A stretch of 64,000 nucleotides of DNA. Origin: Combretum micranthum (lineage: Eukaryota > Streptophyta > Magnoliopsida > Myrtales > Combretaceae). A program made the translations under genes and the position numbers. Within the stretch, counting starts at the first letter, position 1. The number at the start of each line of letters is the position of its first letter. Positions 52,401 to 61,080 of the stretch are shown here, in pieces. Location: positions 124,001 through 188,000 of the forward strand of contig JAMXBD010001238.1 in NCBI GenBank assembly GCA_024138025.1, written 5' to 3'. Under the pieces are notes generated by a model. The model made no database searches, was not told the origin of the DNA, and saw only the letters and a list, made by a program, of their open reading frames with translations.

Positions 52401-53816
52401 ATAATATGAACTAGCAGGATTTTGACTAACAAGTATTGTCTTTTGATGGTATAAAGGAGGAAGTCTCTTCCCAGCAAAGCAAATGGAATATTAAAGATGA
52501 TATTGATGAAGAAAAGCAATCAAAAGAGAGGCAAGGTGCAGTACAACCCCCTTCCAGTAGCCCTCCGATAGATGTGGCACTGAATATCCAGCAAAAGATA
52601 GAGCGCAAGGGCACTTTGAGTACCGATTCATGCTTGGCAAAGAAACCATCTGTTAATGGTATGCAACAGAATGAGAAGACAGCATCCTTCATGAGTTCAT
52701 CTGAAACAACAAGCTCATCCAAACCTGAGATTTTAAAAGCTGCCACTCCCAAGGGTACTGAACCATCAGTTTTGCAAGTCCCTATGATGTCAAGGCCTTC
52801 TAGTGCTCCTCTAGTACCTGGTATTAGACCTAATGCTCCTGTTATTTCCATGGTTCAAACAACTCCACTTCTAGCACGTTCAATGAGTGCAGTTGGTCGA
52901 CTAGGTCCTGAAACCTCTTCAGCAACGCAAAGTTATGTCCCCCAATCTTATCGAAATGCTATAATTGGTAACTCTATTCCTTCAAGCTCAACTGTTTTCA
53001 CCAGTCTGAGCTCCCCAGGTCCAGCAGGAAAAGCATCAGTATCTTACTCTCAATCACCTGCTTTACTTGCTTCTCAAGGATATTTGACTCCCAGTACTGA
53101 GAGATTAGATTATGGTGTCAAGCCAGGCTTCCCTTTTAGCCTGTTAAATCAGGATGTCTTAAAGAATGGACCTCAATGGCTGGAAGGTCCTGATAGCAGA
53201 AGCACTTCAAGGGATCCTTCTTTGCTCCAGCATGACATTTGTAATCTTGACTACTATAACCCTGGAAGCAGTAATACTCATGGAGAGTTACCTGACCTTC
53301 AAGCCTGCACATCAGGGCGTCAAGCTCAAGGTCTAGCTGCAGATGATTTTCCACATCTTGATATCATTAATGATTTGCTTGATGACGAACAGTTTGGGAA
53401 GGGATCAATGGCTAACCCCTTTTACCATCCTCTCAATGGGTCCCATTCATTGAACCGGCAGTTCTCTTTCCAGGTGAGGTTGGTATTTCAGGTGATTTAG
53501 AGTCCTCCCCGAGCTCTTGCAGGTTTGAACGGACACGGAGCTACTGTGATATAAGTTCCAACGAGGCTATGGTTCTTTTTCTGGCAGTTTTGACTCTTCA
53601 AGGGAGTTTATTCCTCGGGTTAGTATCCTGCCTTATGCAAATGGGCAGATCGATGGGCTGATTCCAAGTCAGTGGCATGGGACAGGTACGGACCTCTCTG
53701 TACTAGGCATAAAGAATCCTGACGGGGATGGTTACCCATATTATTCTCCTGATTATACAAATTATTCTTGCACTGTCAATGGCTACGCAGCGTATCGGCC
53801 TCCAAATGGTCATTAA
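28966..53816 (+). CDS. MUSE13/MUSE14: MATH/TRAF-like adaptor, MUSE13/MUSE14 (TRAF1a/TRAF1b) family, 12 coding exons
   Basis: The start codon opens an acidic, Ser-rich N terminus ending EQVENG..STSPPYW. A MATH domain follows at about residues 70-200 ([37 protein letters not shown]). Next come a conserved central block ([13 protein letters not shown]), a Lys/Glu-rich coiled segment and a long Ser/Pro-rich tail. In Arabidopsis these proteins bridge the SCF-CPR1 ubiquitin ligase to NLR immune receptors such as SNC1 and act with SINAT ligases on ATG6; that is family knowledge. Spliced length is about 3.39 kb, or 1,130 codons, normal for the family. As written, exons 6-12 contain frameshifts and early stops, the first a TGA at 34571. 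Nearly all are explained by bases missing from short homopolymers, so the real gene may be intact. Which paralogue it is cannot be decided. Confidence 0.9.
31246..31357 (+). CDS. MUSE13/MUSE14: Coding exon 2, start of MATH domain
   Basis: The acceptor is TTTGTCCCCCAG. It encodes [23 protein letters not shown] and EVGGYKW. The donor is GTATGG, and phase is kept with exon 3. Confidence 0.93.
31427..31880. mobile_element. Possible MITE M3 in intron 2
   Basis: It starts GGTCTGTTTGTTTC, like the M2 terminus. A degenerate inverted counterpart, AGACAACCCGAACAAGC, ends near 31880. The TTAAGGG before the left end recalls the M1 left flank. The body was not aligned to M1 or M2, so this is tentative. 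Confidence 0.35.
33203..33291 (+). CDS. MUSE13/MUSE14: Coding exon 3, MATH domain
   Basis: It encodes [20 protein letters not shown] and LLPG. The acceptor is TATGCGCAG and the donor GTTTGA. It is in frame with exons 2 and 4. Confidence 0.93.
33403..33471 (+). CDS. MUSE13/MUSE14: Coding exon 4, MATH domain
   Basis: It encodes [20 protein letters not shown]. Short 111-bp and 84-bp introns flank it. Frame is maintained. Confidence 0.93.
33556..33685 (+). CDS. MUSE13/MUSE14: Coding exon 5, end of MATH domain
   Basis: It encodes [20 protein letters not shown] and then [10 protein letters not shown]. Acceptor AACTGCAG and donor GTCCTT. Codons are intact. Confidence 0.93.
34504..34660 (+). CDS. 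MUSE13/MUSE14: Coding exon 6, with two apparent one-base losses
   Basis: It begins [11 protein letters not shown] and RRELVRVY, then meets TGA at 34571. One missing base (expected CC before TG) would restore the family reading. A second near 34593 restores [11 protein letters not shown] and EDKARWS. A strong GTAAGG lies inside at 34559, just before the first break. The regular donor is GTATTT. Confidence 0.85.
35336..35357. repeat. (GT)n microsatellite in intron 6
   Basis: About ten GT units follow a short TA run. Confidence 0.85.
36000..37450 (-). pseudogene. Antisense chromovirus fragment G2' in intron 6
   Basis: On the minus strand, integrase HHCC wording ([10 protein letters not shown], 37330-37360) is followed by decayed integrase core. 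A C-terminal region runs to about 36010. Its last part aligns with the end of G2 at 38795-38960, so both are one family. No LTR, reverse transcriptase or gag is present, so the copy is truncated on both sides. Numerous stops are present. Confidence 0.75.
37776..38123 (+). CDS. MUSE13/MUSE14: Coding exon 7, conserved central block
   Basis: It encodes a 116-codon uninterrupted block: [30 protein letters not shown], then [14 protein letters not shown] and [10 protein letters not shown]. The first codon suggests one T missing after the acceptor (TTC where TTTC is expected). This cancels the two losses in exon 6 and puts the rest back in the original frame. Confidence 0.92.
38522..38632 (+). CDS. 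MUSE13/MUSE14: Coding exon 8
   Basis: It encodes [10 protein letters not shown] and [20 protein letters not shown], then HI. The family continues HIFS across the junction. Here the T run appears two bases short, so exon 9 would open with TAA. Confidence 0.88.
38790..39235 (-). pseudogene. G2 chromovirus: C-terminal chromodomain-like end
   Basis: The minus strand reads [10 protein letters not shown], then [12 protein letters not shown] and PNFVL, matching the weak chromodomain tail of plant chromoviruses. The fragment ends near 38790 with no LTR seen beyond. Confidence 0.7.
39240..40170 (-). pseudogene. G2 chromovirus: integrase
   Basis: In minus-strand order there is an HHCC region ([22 protein letters not shown] near 39890), [11 protein letters not shown], and VSMDFI with the first catalytic Asp. 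The second catalytic motif reads SGKDP instead of SDRDP, so the second Asp appears lost. EFSYNTSSH and PLEVVYG follow. Two frames carry the pieces. Confidence 0.8.
40210..40760 (-). pseudogene. G2 chromovirus: RNase H
   Basis: Minus-strand fragments include [34 protein letters not shown] and [20 protein letters not shown], a typical gypsy RNase H series. The element is broken at about 40760 by the + strand LINE and resumes at 45208 with reverse transcriptase. Confidence 0.8.
40765..43199 (+). pseudogene. LINE-1 type retrotransposon L-a, left part, + strand
   Basis: It starts inside an ORF1-like DUF4283 region ([35 protein letters not shown]). An endonuclease opens with [13 protein letters not shown] at 41757 and keeps GLLETRV, but later has frameshifts. 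[18 protein letters not shown] (42238-42291), [17 protein letters not shown] and the start of the reverse transcriptase (KALGPYG, ISLVPKV at about 43120-43147) follow. The 5' end is truncated. It inserted into G2 between RNase H and reverse transcriptase. Confidence 0.82.
43205..44062. mobile_element. GC-hairpin, purine-rich element inside LINE L-a
   Basis: It begins TAGTGTTGTTAAAGGCGC, a start seen in a widespread plant repeat class that may be hAT-related. A perfect 13-base inverted pair, AAGGCGCTCGCCT (43216-43228) and AGGCGAGCGCCTT (43285-43297), forms a hairpin head. A (GA)n run, a telomere-like GGTTAGGGTTAGGG and about 300 bases of G/A-rich strand follow. It replaces the reverse transcriptase core of the LINE, which resumes after 44062. 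The right terminus is not defined. Confidence 0.55.
43369..43402. repeat. (GA)n microsatellite
   Basis: About 17 GA units lie in the purine-rich part of the element above. Confidence 0.9.
44063..45207 (+). pseudogene. LINE L-a, right part with poly(A) tail
   Basis: It encodes [35 protein letters not shown] and a zinc-finger-like end (EDET..L), the usual C terminus of plant L1 elements, with frameshifts. AATAAA lies near 45173 and a 13-base poly(A) at 45195-45207 marks the 3' end. The catalytic YADD region is absent, lost with the insertion or deletion at 43200-44062. Confidence 0.82.
45208..45960 (-). pseudogene. G2 chromovirus: reverse transcriptase
   Basis: The minus strand reads [54 protein letters not shown], then [30 protein letters not shown]. 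Its continuation into RNase H lies across the LINE at 40760. Stops and frameshifts are frequent. Confidence 0.85.
46100..46530 (-). pseudogene. G2 chromovirus: protease and gag-protease linker
   Basis: The minus strand gives [18 protein letters not shown], then a linker, then [11 protein letters not shown], an altered DTGASHNF-type aspartic protease motif. The remaining domain is broken. Confidence 0.6.
46547..46896. mobile_element. 350-bp LTR-like insertion with 8-bp target duplication
   Basis: It runs from TGTTATATCCC to CAATCCTGCA and is flanked by perfect TCACCTTC copies (46539-46546, 46897-46904). TG..CA ends, a TATATATG box near 46722 and AATAAA at 46742-46747 resemble a small solo LTR. 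Eight bases is longer than the usual five for LTR elements, so the class is uncertain. It splits G2 gag-protease sequence that reads on both sides (MEDEGD before it on the minus strand). Confidence 0.7.
46905..47300 (-). pseudogene. G2 chromovirus: end of gag
   Basis: The minus strand keeps a degenerate knuckle-like YC...[10 protein letters not shown] followed by [11 protein letters not shown], the position of the gag zinc knuckle before the acidic linker. The upstream part is not recognised. From 47300 to 47640 nothing could be assigned. Confidence 0.45.
47640..49520 (-). pseudogene. LINE-1 type retrotransposon L-b, minus strand
   Basis: In minus-strand order it has a linker ([19 protein letters not shown]), [20 protein letters not shown], then reverse transcriptase ([39 protein letters not shown]) with the catalytic core missing. 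The C-terminal part follows (GRVQLIK-like [19 protein letters not shown] at about 48070, [14 protein letters not shown] at about 47760). A 23-base A run at 48482-48504 sits inside it. It is heavily frameshifted and distinct from L-a, with opposite orientation. Confidence 0.75.
48482..48504. repeat. Poly(A) run inside LINE L-b
   Basis: About 23 consecutive A (+ strand) interrupt the antisense LINE and may be the tail of a small insertion or simple slippage. Confidence 0.7.
49808..49958 (+). CDS. MUSE13/MUSE14: Coding exon 9, charged coiled segment
   Basis: It encodes [40 protein letters not shown] and KEKKSKKKQ without a break. The first base completes a Ser codon with exon 8 if the exon 8 T-run loss is allowed for. 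The segment is predicted to be helical and basic. Confidence 0.92.
50749..51214 (+). CDS. MUSE13/MUSE14: Coding exon 10, acidic/Ser region with several base losses
   Basis: It starts AKQKRLNRK after TATCCAG. As written it meets TAA at 50818. Family-like pieces then appear in all three frames: [61 protein letters not shown], then [14 protein letters not shown]. Changes of frame fall in short G, A, T or C runs near 50775, 50819, 50925 and 51024. The donor is GTGATA. Confidence 0.85.
51287..51483 (+). CDS. MUSE13/MUSE14: Coding exon 11
   Basis: It follows TATACAG and encodes [20 protein letters not shown] and [13 protein letters not shown] and a TT run near 51380 and 51423 each appear one base short before APSEK at the end. 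Acceptor and donor (GTGCAT) are regular. Its assignment rests on position and fair family resemblance. Confidence 0.75.
52457..53816 (+). CDS. MUSE13/MUSE14: Coding exon 12, Ser/Pro-rich C terminus and stop
   Basis: A long open stretch carries [45 protein letters not shown] and [19 protein letters not shown], all family hallmarks. After RQFSF a CCC run is one base short (53470) and near 53557 a TTT run is one short. With these allowed for, the frame continues [30 protein letters not shown] and [13 protein letters not shown] to TAA at 53814. The start is uncertain: acceptors at 52417, 52433 and 52456 are all possible. Confidence 0.88.
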
Positions 53817-54117
53817 AGTACGATGGGTTTGCCCAAAAATTCTTTGGGTCAATTATCCGTTGTAGTAACGAGGGAGATATTGGGTCGTAGATCTTAGCTT
53901 TGAGGCAGTTACCCTTTGATAAGAAAAATATTTTGTAAAGAGTGATTTCGCTTTGCTTGGTTCTTTCCTGCCTAAAATGGTCACAAATTGAGGCTTTTAT
54001 GTATCTTTTTCTTCGAATCTATAGTTCTAGTGAGCCTCTTTTTTAACTTTCCTTTGCCTTTTCTGCATTATTTTCCCAAGACTGGGCAGCTAGCGAGAGG
54101 TTACCGTTGGCTGCTGT

Positions 54118-54123
54118 AATAAA
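54118..54123 (+). terminator. Polyadenylation signal of the MATH-domain gene
   Basis: AATAAA lies about 300 bases after the stop codon and is preceded by CTGCTGT. This gives a 3' untranslated region of normal plant length. No other AATAAA is closer to the stop. Confidence 0.6.
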
Positions 54124-55858
54124 ATTGCTAGCACCCTTTCTGGTGCAGCTTGTTGACTGGCGCGTGCAGGGACGTACCCTCAATGTTCTTCTGGGTTTAA
54201 TCTGTATATTTCTTCTCCTTGCACGTTACTCGGTTAGGATTGTTCTTCCACTGATCCGAGTCCCTTGAATTCTACAAATGAAGCCAACATTCATAAGCAT
54301 TGCCATATGATGGGCTTCTGTCATAAACTGAACGTTATAAATCTGTCTTTGGCCCCCAAAAAGAAAAGGGAAAAAAAAGAAAAGTCGATTGTGTCATCAA
54401 GGGCTTAGGCTTTTCCTACTACGAGTTGCAGTGTAAACGTCCTCTGGTTACAAGGTGCCACAGGGAGAGGAAAAAGAACGAATATGTCGTGAAATAATAC
54501 GTGCGGTGGATGGTTTGTGCAGGCCTTTATCGTAAAGCAGGAATATAGGATTACAGAGTGATACGTTTTTATCTTAATACGGGGAACTCGTGGAGAGGTA
54601 AGGCTAGACCGATGAATCTTATTTCCAATGTAAAAGCATGACTTACGTTTGCTTGTGTTCCATATCATCTGTGGCTTTTATTTTTATCGGATACTATTTA
54701 ATTGAAATTTTTATTTAACCGTTGAAAAGCGCCTTAGGTGGTTAAAATATGTGAAAGATGGACGAAAGTGGGAGAACGATTTCGTTTTGACGTGTTAAAG
54801 CTGGATGATAAAGATTAGAACATATATCGGGGATGGATGCAGGGAATATAGTGAGCGTTTAATAAACATTCCGGTCACAAAATTCTTGTTTTTCGTATTT
54901 TTTAGGATGGATGGAAGAATCAATTTTAGGAACTTTTCTAATGAAAAAGATCCAGTACGGATAAGCAGATACGTTTTCTGCCTATGTAAAATTGTTGCGA
55001 GTTACCGCATCGATACGAGCATGAGAATACATGCCACCTACAAGAGAGAAAGGACAAAGAATAAAAAAAAGCATTATTATGATGAGCTATTGTCATGCTC
55101 TGAGTCTAGTTGTAATAGTTCGGTCATGTATCCTAATCTATAACAAAAACTAACTCCTTTAACTTCTATTATATCCTAGCATGTACAATGCATGGATGAC
55201 GAACTCACTCTGAAGCATCTCGGTCCAACAATGAAACGAAAAAATATAATATATAAATATATATAAAGTTAATGAATCATTTCATTCTAATGGACACAGG
55301 GTTTTACCAAATATCAATAGAAATACTTTTGATAATTCTTTAAAGATCTCAAAGTCAGATTGGGTTACCCAAGACACCTGACCGACACACCAAAACAAAG
55401 GAAATAATGCTGTCTTCTGACTCACCTTCCTGTTGTCTACAGTAAGGGATTGTATAAGGAGGAATCTACCATTAAAATCAGTTTGAACTTGCAAGAAGGT
55501 TTATAAGGAGGTGAGCACCATACAAATCAGCAAGGGGAACGGAGGTACAAATATATTCAAACAGAAACAAACAAGGTTATTAAGCAGTTAATTAATGTAA
55601 TGTATGAAGAAGAAAATTCCATTTGCACGAACGTTGTCTGGTCCATTATAAGATTAGAGAAAATAAGCCAACTTTAGTTTGAGTCATTGAGTTTGTAGTG
55701 TCGGGCAATGTAAAATGACTATCAACTAGACTAGGCTTGTGCTTTAAAGCCATGGTTCCTCTTGAGACCTTGGACATGTTCCTAACTGCACAACAACCTC
55801 TTTTTTGTCACTAATTTTGGTTGTGAAGATGGGAAAATGTGGCTTTGCTGGCTCGCTT
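54124..55858. other. Unassigned interval after the host gene
   Basis: No recognisable gene, repeat end or domain on either strand. An open stretch of 112 codons at 54805 has no family resemblance and shows no splice or codon signal that would support it. Confidence 0.45.
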
Positions 55859-58331
55859 TGTAAACCCTTGAAATTTCGATTAATTTTAAGCTTAATCTTA
55901 GAATTAAAAGTCAATCGAAAACCTTAAAGGTCAACAAAAGACTAGTACAAATCTTATAATTTAGATTTGACATTCCCGTATTCTTTAGCCTCAGAAAACG
56001 AAGTTGAAATAATTAGTGATAATAGTTCGTAATAATTTAAGGAAACGTAAAAATATTCGATTCGCGAATTTCGGTGTCCTTTGGACTTAAACGGCATCAT
56101 CTCTTGAAAAACGTGTCTCGAAACTCGGAATAGTAAAAATATTTCAAGAACACCATTAGGACCGATTTAATACAGGGATTTCAAAAATATCAGTTTCTTA
56201 ATTTTTCGATAACTAAAAATAACAAATATCGCAATTATATGCATATTTTCTTACTATCAGCATTTTACTAGTTATATCTACTTTACATTATATTATTAAT
56301 TACTATTCTACATTATTCATTTATCTCTACTTTTTCTAATACCTATTCTTACACTCTATACACCTATTATTTTTACTTTTTACCTTTCTCATAACTTTAT
56401 ATCACATCTACCTTGCATATTATTTCTTTTATACATAAAATTACAAAAAAATAAATCTCTAACCCTCTCTTCTTTATGTGGCAGGCACAACCCCACCCCA
56501 CCCCCACCACCCCACCTCCCCACCTTCCCCCTGCCCCTCCCCCTCCCACATCCTTTACTACCTCTCTCTCTTTTTTTTTTTTCAATTTTTTATTTTAAAT
56601 CACTCAAAATCCACTCATCATTTTCCTATAAATACCCCTCCTCTTTCACTTTATTCACACATTTACTATCCACAAATTCACTACCAAAACTCTCCAAAAT
56701 TTTCATCTCAAGACTCTCTCCAAACACTCTCCCAAAATACTCTCAAATCTCCTTCTACATACACAAAACCCATACATATATATTACTTCAAAATCCTCTT
56801 TAGGTAAAATCTTCTTTCCATATTTTTTCTACCATGTCATGTAACTTTACATGACCATGGTGTGAGTTTCCTAAACTTCTTGTTATAGAATCTACACTAT
56901 GTTCATGTATTGTTTATGTTCATGAAAATCTATTTCTCTATTTTTATGTTGTTATTATATTTTGCACATATTATTGTTGATATTATGCTAACTTCTTATA
57001 TATATATATTTAATTAAATATAATTATGTACTTATATATAATCTTTAGAGCATATAAGCTCATTTGTTATTTATTTACTTCCAAGTTACGCAATTTATTT
57101 ATTTATTTAATGTTGTTTTAAGACTAGTCTCTAGTCTTAGGCTTGTCCTCATCAAGTAAAAACAACATTTTCTTTCTTTTCTTTATTCTTTTTAGGACTA
57201 GTCTATTCTTAGTCCTGGGATACGTTGATGAAGCTAAGGTTCCAAATACTTGATATTTCTATTAACTTGCTTATTATATTACTTATTATGTCTTTCTTAT
57301 GTTTTTCATATTTTCATGATTTCATATTCATGCTCATATATGAACATATTGATTTTGTCTTAACAAGATAAAAAAAGAAAGGTTTTCTTAAATAAAAAAA
57401 ATAGAATTTCTTTTCTAAAATAAATTTTTGCCATGTAAGAAATGATTTTTCATAAAGACTTAGGATTTTATCTTAATAAATCTTTTCCAAAAATCTAGAG
57501 GAGTTCATCATAAGTTTTTAGTAACCAAAAAATATAACAATTTTTAGATAATGCATAAAGTAGATATATCATATATACACTTTACAAAACCATAAAATGG
57601 AAAAGTTTTCTTTAAGAATTAAAATTTCAAGTTCTTGTTTAATAAAAGTTTTACTAAACTTCATTTAGGAAAGTTTCACTAATAATCTAGAATATAAAGG
57701 AATAGACTAGTTTGACAAAACACCAAGAAAGTTTCTTTCATAAGGATAAAATAATCATAAGGAATAAAGTTAGTAAACAACTTAGGAAATCATCTTCAGT
57801 AAATGAGATAAAACTTAGGAAAGGTTAAGAAAATGTAAAGTTTCATAGACTTTAACTACTCTCAAATAGTATTTAGAAACTACTCTCCCAATTTCTAGAA
57901 ATTAAATTATAAGAAACTTAGAAAAATAAAAACTAGCAGTAAGAAAATATGCATATATTGAGATATCTGATTTTTTAGTTACCGAAAAACTATAAAACTG
58001 ATATTTTCTAAAACCCTATCTCTTTATGAGTATAATGGTGTATCCGGAATATTTTTACTATTCCAAGCCCCGGGATACGCTTTTTGAGAACTATATCCGA
58101 TCGGGCTTAAAACGAATCATGGTTTAACTAATCTAATATTTTTAAGCTTTCTCATGTTATTACGAACTATTCTACATGCTAATCTCTTACTCACTTATTT
58201 AGGGTTACGAACACGGGATTGCCGGACTTGAATGGTTGCATCAAACTAGGGTTTTGTTGACTTTAGGATTTTCGATTAACCTTCTAATTAGGGTTTAAGC
58301 TTAATCGATCGTAAGACTTTGAGAGTTTACA
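55859..58331. mobile_element. Family A LTR copy III, rearranged with about 400-bp inverted ends
   Basis: The left end, from TGTAAACCCTTG (55859), is in + orientation. It carries the family TATA box (TATAAATACCCC at 56627) and the blocks matching 24820-25500 in reverse. The right end (about 57930-58331, ending GAGAGTTTACA) is an inverted near copy of the left 400 bases. TCAACAAAA, TTTAAGCTTAATC and GATATC-region wording match across arms. The LTR 3' half is missing. No target duplication is seen (CGCTT versus CTAAC), so this is a rearrangement rather than a simple insertion. The right arm abuts the truncated gag of G3. Confidence 0.7.
56627..56634 (+). promoter_or_regulatory. TATA box of family A LTR copy III
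   Basis: TATAAATA followed by CCCCTCCTC lies in the loop between the inverted arms and reads toward the right arm and G3. Confidence 0.5.
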
Positions 58332-59083
58332 CTAACACAAGGAAGTAAGACCATTGATGAGTATGAGCATGAGTTCAATCGGTTATTACAATTTGCTTCA
58401 TATGCTTATTGGGATAGTGATGAGCTAAAGAGATAGACTTTCATGGCTGGTTTAGAATCTCATTTCTAGAGAAGACTTGCTAAATTTGAAGTCGATAACT
58501 TCACGGCTATGATAGAAAAAGCCCGAATAATTGAACGAGCAAGGAGATATGAAATTGAAAGCAACAAGAAGAGGGGACCAACTTTTGGGAAAAGAACATA
58601 TGATGGTTCTATGGCAAATCCTGTGCCTAAGAAGATTAAATTCTTCAAATCTCTCAGTGTAAACAAAGAAGGAGTAGTCGGGAAGAACAATGTTACATGT
58701 TGGAAATGCAAAGGCTCTCATTATCCAAGGGAGTATCCACAATTACAACACAAATGTTACTATTGTGGAGAAGGTGAACACATGGCAAATAATTGTCCAC
58801 AAAGAAAGATTACAACATGTTTTGTATGCAATAAAGTTGGCCATATATCAAACAACTGTCCATAGAAAGTGAACACTATAACTGGATCTTCACAGCCTAA
58901 AGGAATGGTTGGAGTCGCGGACCCGAAAAATGGAAATGCCAATACCAGCAAAGCTAGTATAACAGTTAGAGTCTTTGCTATATATGGGAATCTGGTTGAT
59001 GATGTGGAGATGGAGGAGGAAGATGAAGCAAATATATGGGAAGAAGTTGACCCTGATGATTATGGTCTCATTGCAGGTATGTA
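58332..59083 (+). pseudogene. G3 chromovirus: gag C-terminal part with three zinc knuckles
   Basis: It begins mid-gag (SKTIDEYEHEFNRLLQFASY), cut by LTR copy III. In-frame TAG codons lie at 58434, 58467 and 58863. Two canonical CCHC knuckles are present, CYYCGEGEHMANNC (58758-58799) and CFVCNKVGHISNNC (58818-58859). A first knuckle at about 58699-58738 has Tyr where the last Cys should be. An acidic linker EMEEEDEANIWEEVD follows. Confidence 0.85.
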
Positions 59084-59204
59084 GTTACATATATGTTTAT
59101 TTAAAGTTATTGTATTAGACACAAACAAGATTAGATGCGCAATAGAAGCCCTTATGAATTGAAAATAATATGTAATTAATAAATGATAAATAGGATCAAT
59201 ACAA

Positions 59205-59912
59205 GTGAAAGATCAAACTACGTATGCTTTGTTTGACACAAGAGCAAAGCATTCTTTCATAAATGATGGATTAGCAAGGCATGTAGGATTACCCACTAAA
59301 ACCATGAGTAAAGAATTGAGAGTTACTACACCAATAGGAGTCTTAGTGATAACAGGGGAGATGATAAAGATTTGTCCATTAAAGATTGGAAATCAAGAAT
59401 CGGTTACTAATTTGATCATGGTATATATGCCAAAATATGATATTATATTGGGTATGACCTGGTTAACTGCTATAAAAACGAAAGTTGACTGTCGTCTCAA
59501 AATAATATCTTTTGTCAATAATCAAGGAGAAAGAAAGGAGTATAGAGGTGAGATACTCAAAGGAGTTGAGAATAGGATAACAACAATTGAAGTGGAAAAT
59601 GAGGAAGATGTGGAGTTAAACGAATGCATTCTTGATGCAACCGAGGGTGAATCCAAAGCATTAGATATTCATACTATCATAACAGTGTGTGAATATTCAG
59701 ATGTATTTCCAAATGAATTAGTTGGATTACCCCCACATAGGGAATTGGAATTTTCTATTGATTTGATACCTAGAAATGAACCAGTATCAAAAACTTCATA
59801 TCGCATGGCACCTGTGGAATTGAAAGAGTTAAAGGTACAATTACAAAATTGTTGGATAAAGGATTCATTAGACCCAGTGTTTCACCATGGGGAGCACAGT
59901 ATTGTTTATTAA
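59205..59912 (+). pseudogene. G3 chromovirus: protease and start of reverse transcriptase
   Basis: The protease active site reads FDTRAKHSFI where DTGA is expected; a single G to A change would explain it. YDIILGMTWL is intact. The polyprotein then gives YSDVFPNELVGLPPHRELEF, SIDLIPRNEPVSKTSYRMAP, the usual lead into reverse transcriptase. The frame is lost at about 59880, where wording continues in another frame (VLFIKKKDGS). Confidence 0.85.
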
Positions 59913-61062
59913 GAAGAAAGATGGTTCAATGAGACTCTGTATTAGACTATAGAGAATTAAACAGAGTGATTATCAGAACAAATATCCTTTACCGATAATT
60001 AATTTCTCTTTGATCAATTGAGAGGAGTAAAGGTATTTTCTCGAATTGATTTTTAAAGTCAGGATATCATCAATTCCAAATTAAGGTGGAGGATGTACCA
60101 AAGACTACGTTCTGAACTAGGTATGTTTCATTATGAATTTTTTGGTCATGCCCTTTGGACTAACCAATGCACCTGCAGTTTTCATGGACTTGATGAACCG
60201 TATTTTTGGACCTTTGTTGGATATCTGTGATTATTTTCATTGATGATATACTAGTGTATTCATCTACTAAAGAGCAACACGATGAGCACTTAAGAAGTGT
60301 GTTGCAAATCCTAAAAGATAATAAGATATATGCCAAATTGTGTAAATGTGAGTTTTGGCTTAAGAGCATATCATTTCTAGGACATATTGTTTCTGGTGAA
60401 GGAATATCGGTTGATCCTACGAAGGTTAAAGCTATTATGGAATGGAGAAGACCTGAAACTATTACAGAAGTTAGGAGTTTCTTGGGATTAGCAAGATATT
60501 ATTGAAAATTTGTGAAAGATTTCTCAAAAATTGCACGACCCCTTACACAATTAACTAGAAAGAATGAGAAATTTGAATGGAATGATTAACGTGAACAAAG
60601 TTTTGAGAATTGAAAAAGAGGTTGGTATTGGCACCAATATTGGTTCTACCTAATTATAATCTATATATTGTCTATAGTGATGCATCCATAAATGGTTTAG
60701 GATGTGTGCTGATGCAAAATGGGAAGGTAATAGCATATGCTTTTAGATAGTTAAAACCACATGAGATGAATTACCCCACTCATGATTTGGAGTTAGCTGC
60801 TATTGTATTTGCACTCAAGATTTGGCATCATTATCTGTATGGATAAAAATGTGAAATATATATGGATCACCAGAGTCTGAAGTATATATTTACACAGAAG
60901 GAGTTGAACATGAGGCAAAGAAGATGGTTGGAATTAATTAAAGATTATGATTTGACTATCAATTATCATCCTGGCAAAGTGAATGCTGTAGCTGAAGCAT
61001 TAAGTCGTAAGAATTATGGAGAAATAGCCTCAATGTTGACCGAGCAGAACGAAGTCATTTAA
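59913..61062 (+). pseudogene. G3 chromovirus: reverse transcriptase and RNase H
   Basis: RLCIDYRELNR leads to several frameshifted pieces. The catalytic box FIDDIL (60236-60253) is intact, followed by [20 protein letters not shown] and [12 protein letters not shown], then TGA at 60503. RNase H ends with [20 protein letters not shown] and [16 protein letters not shown], wording typical of the Tekay/Del lineage. The element is recent enough that most motifs read cleanly. Confidence 0.87.
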
Positions 61063-61080
61063 GAATTTGAGATATTAGAC

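Noticed and set aside
52426..52851. Minus-strand open frame of 141 codons
   Set aside because: It is a shadow of the Ser/Pro-rich exon 12.
53474..53491. 18-nt intron with good GTGAGG and TTTCAG signals
   Set aside because: It is far below the minimum plant intron size. The bases encode family-like residues once one missing C is allowed.
54805..55143. 112-codon + strand open frame after the host gene
   Set aside because: No recognisable domain or family, no supporting splice or promoter context; treated as chance.
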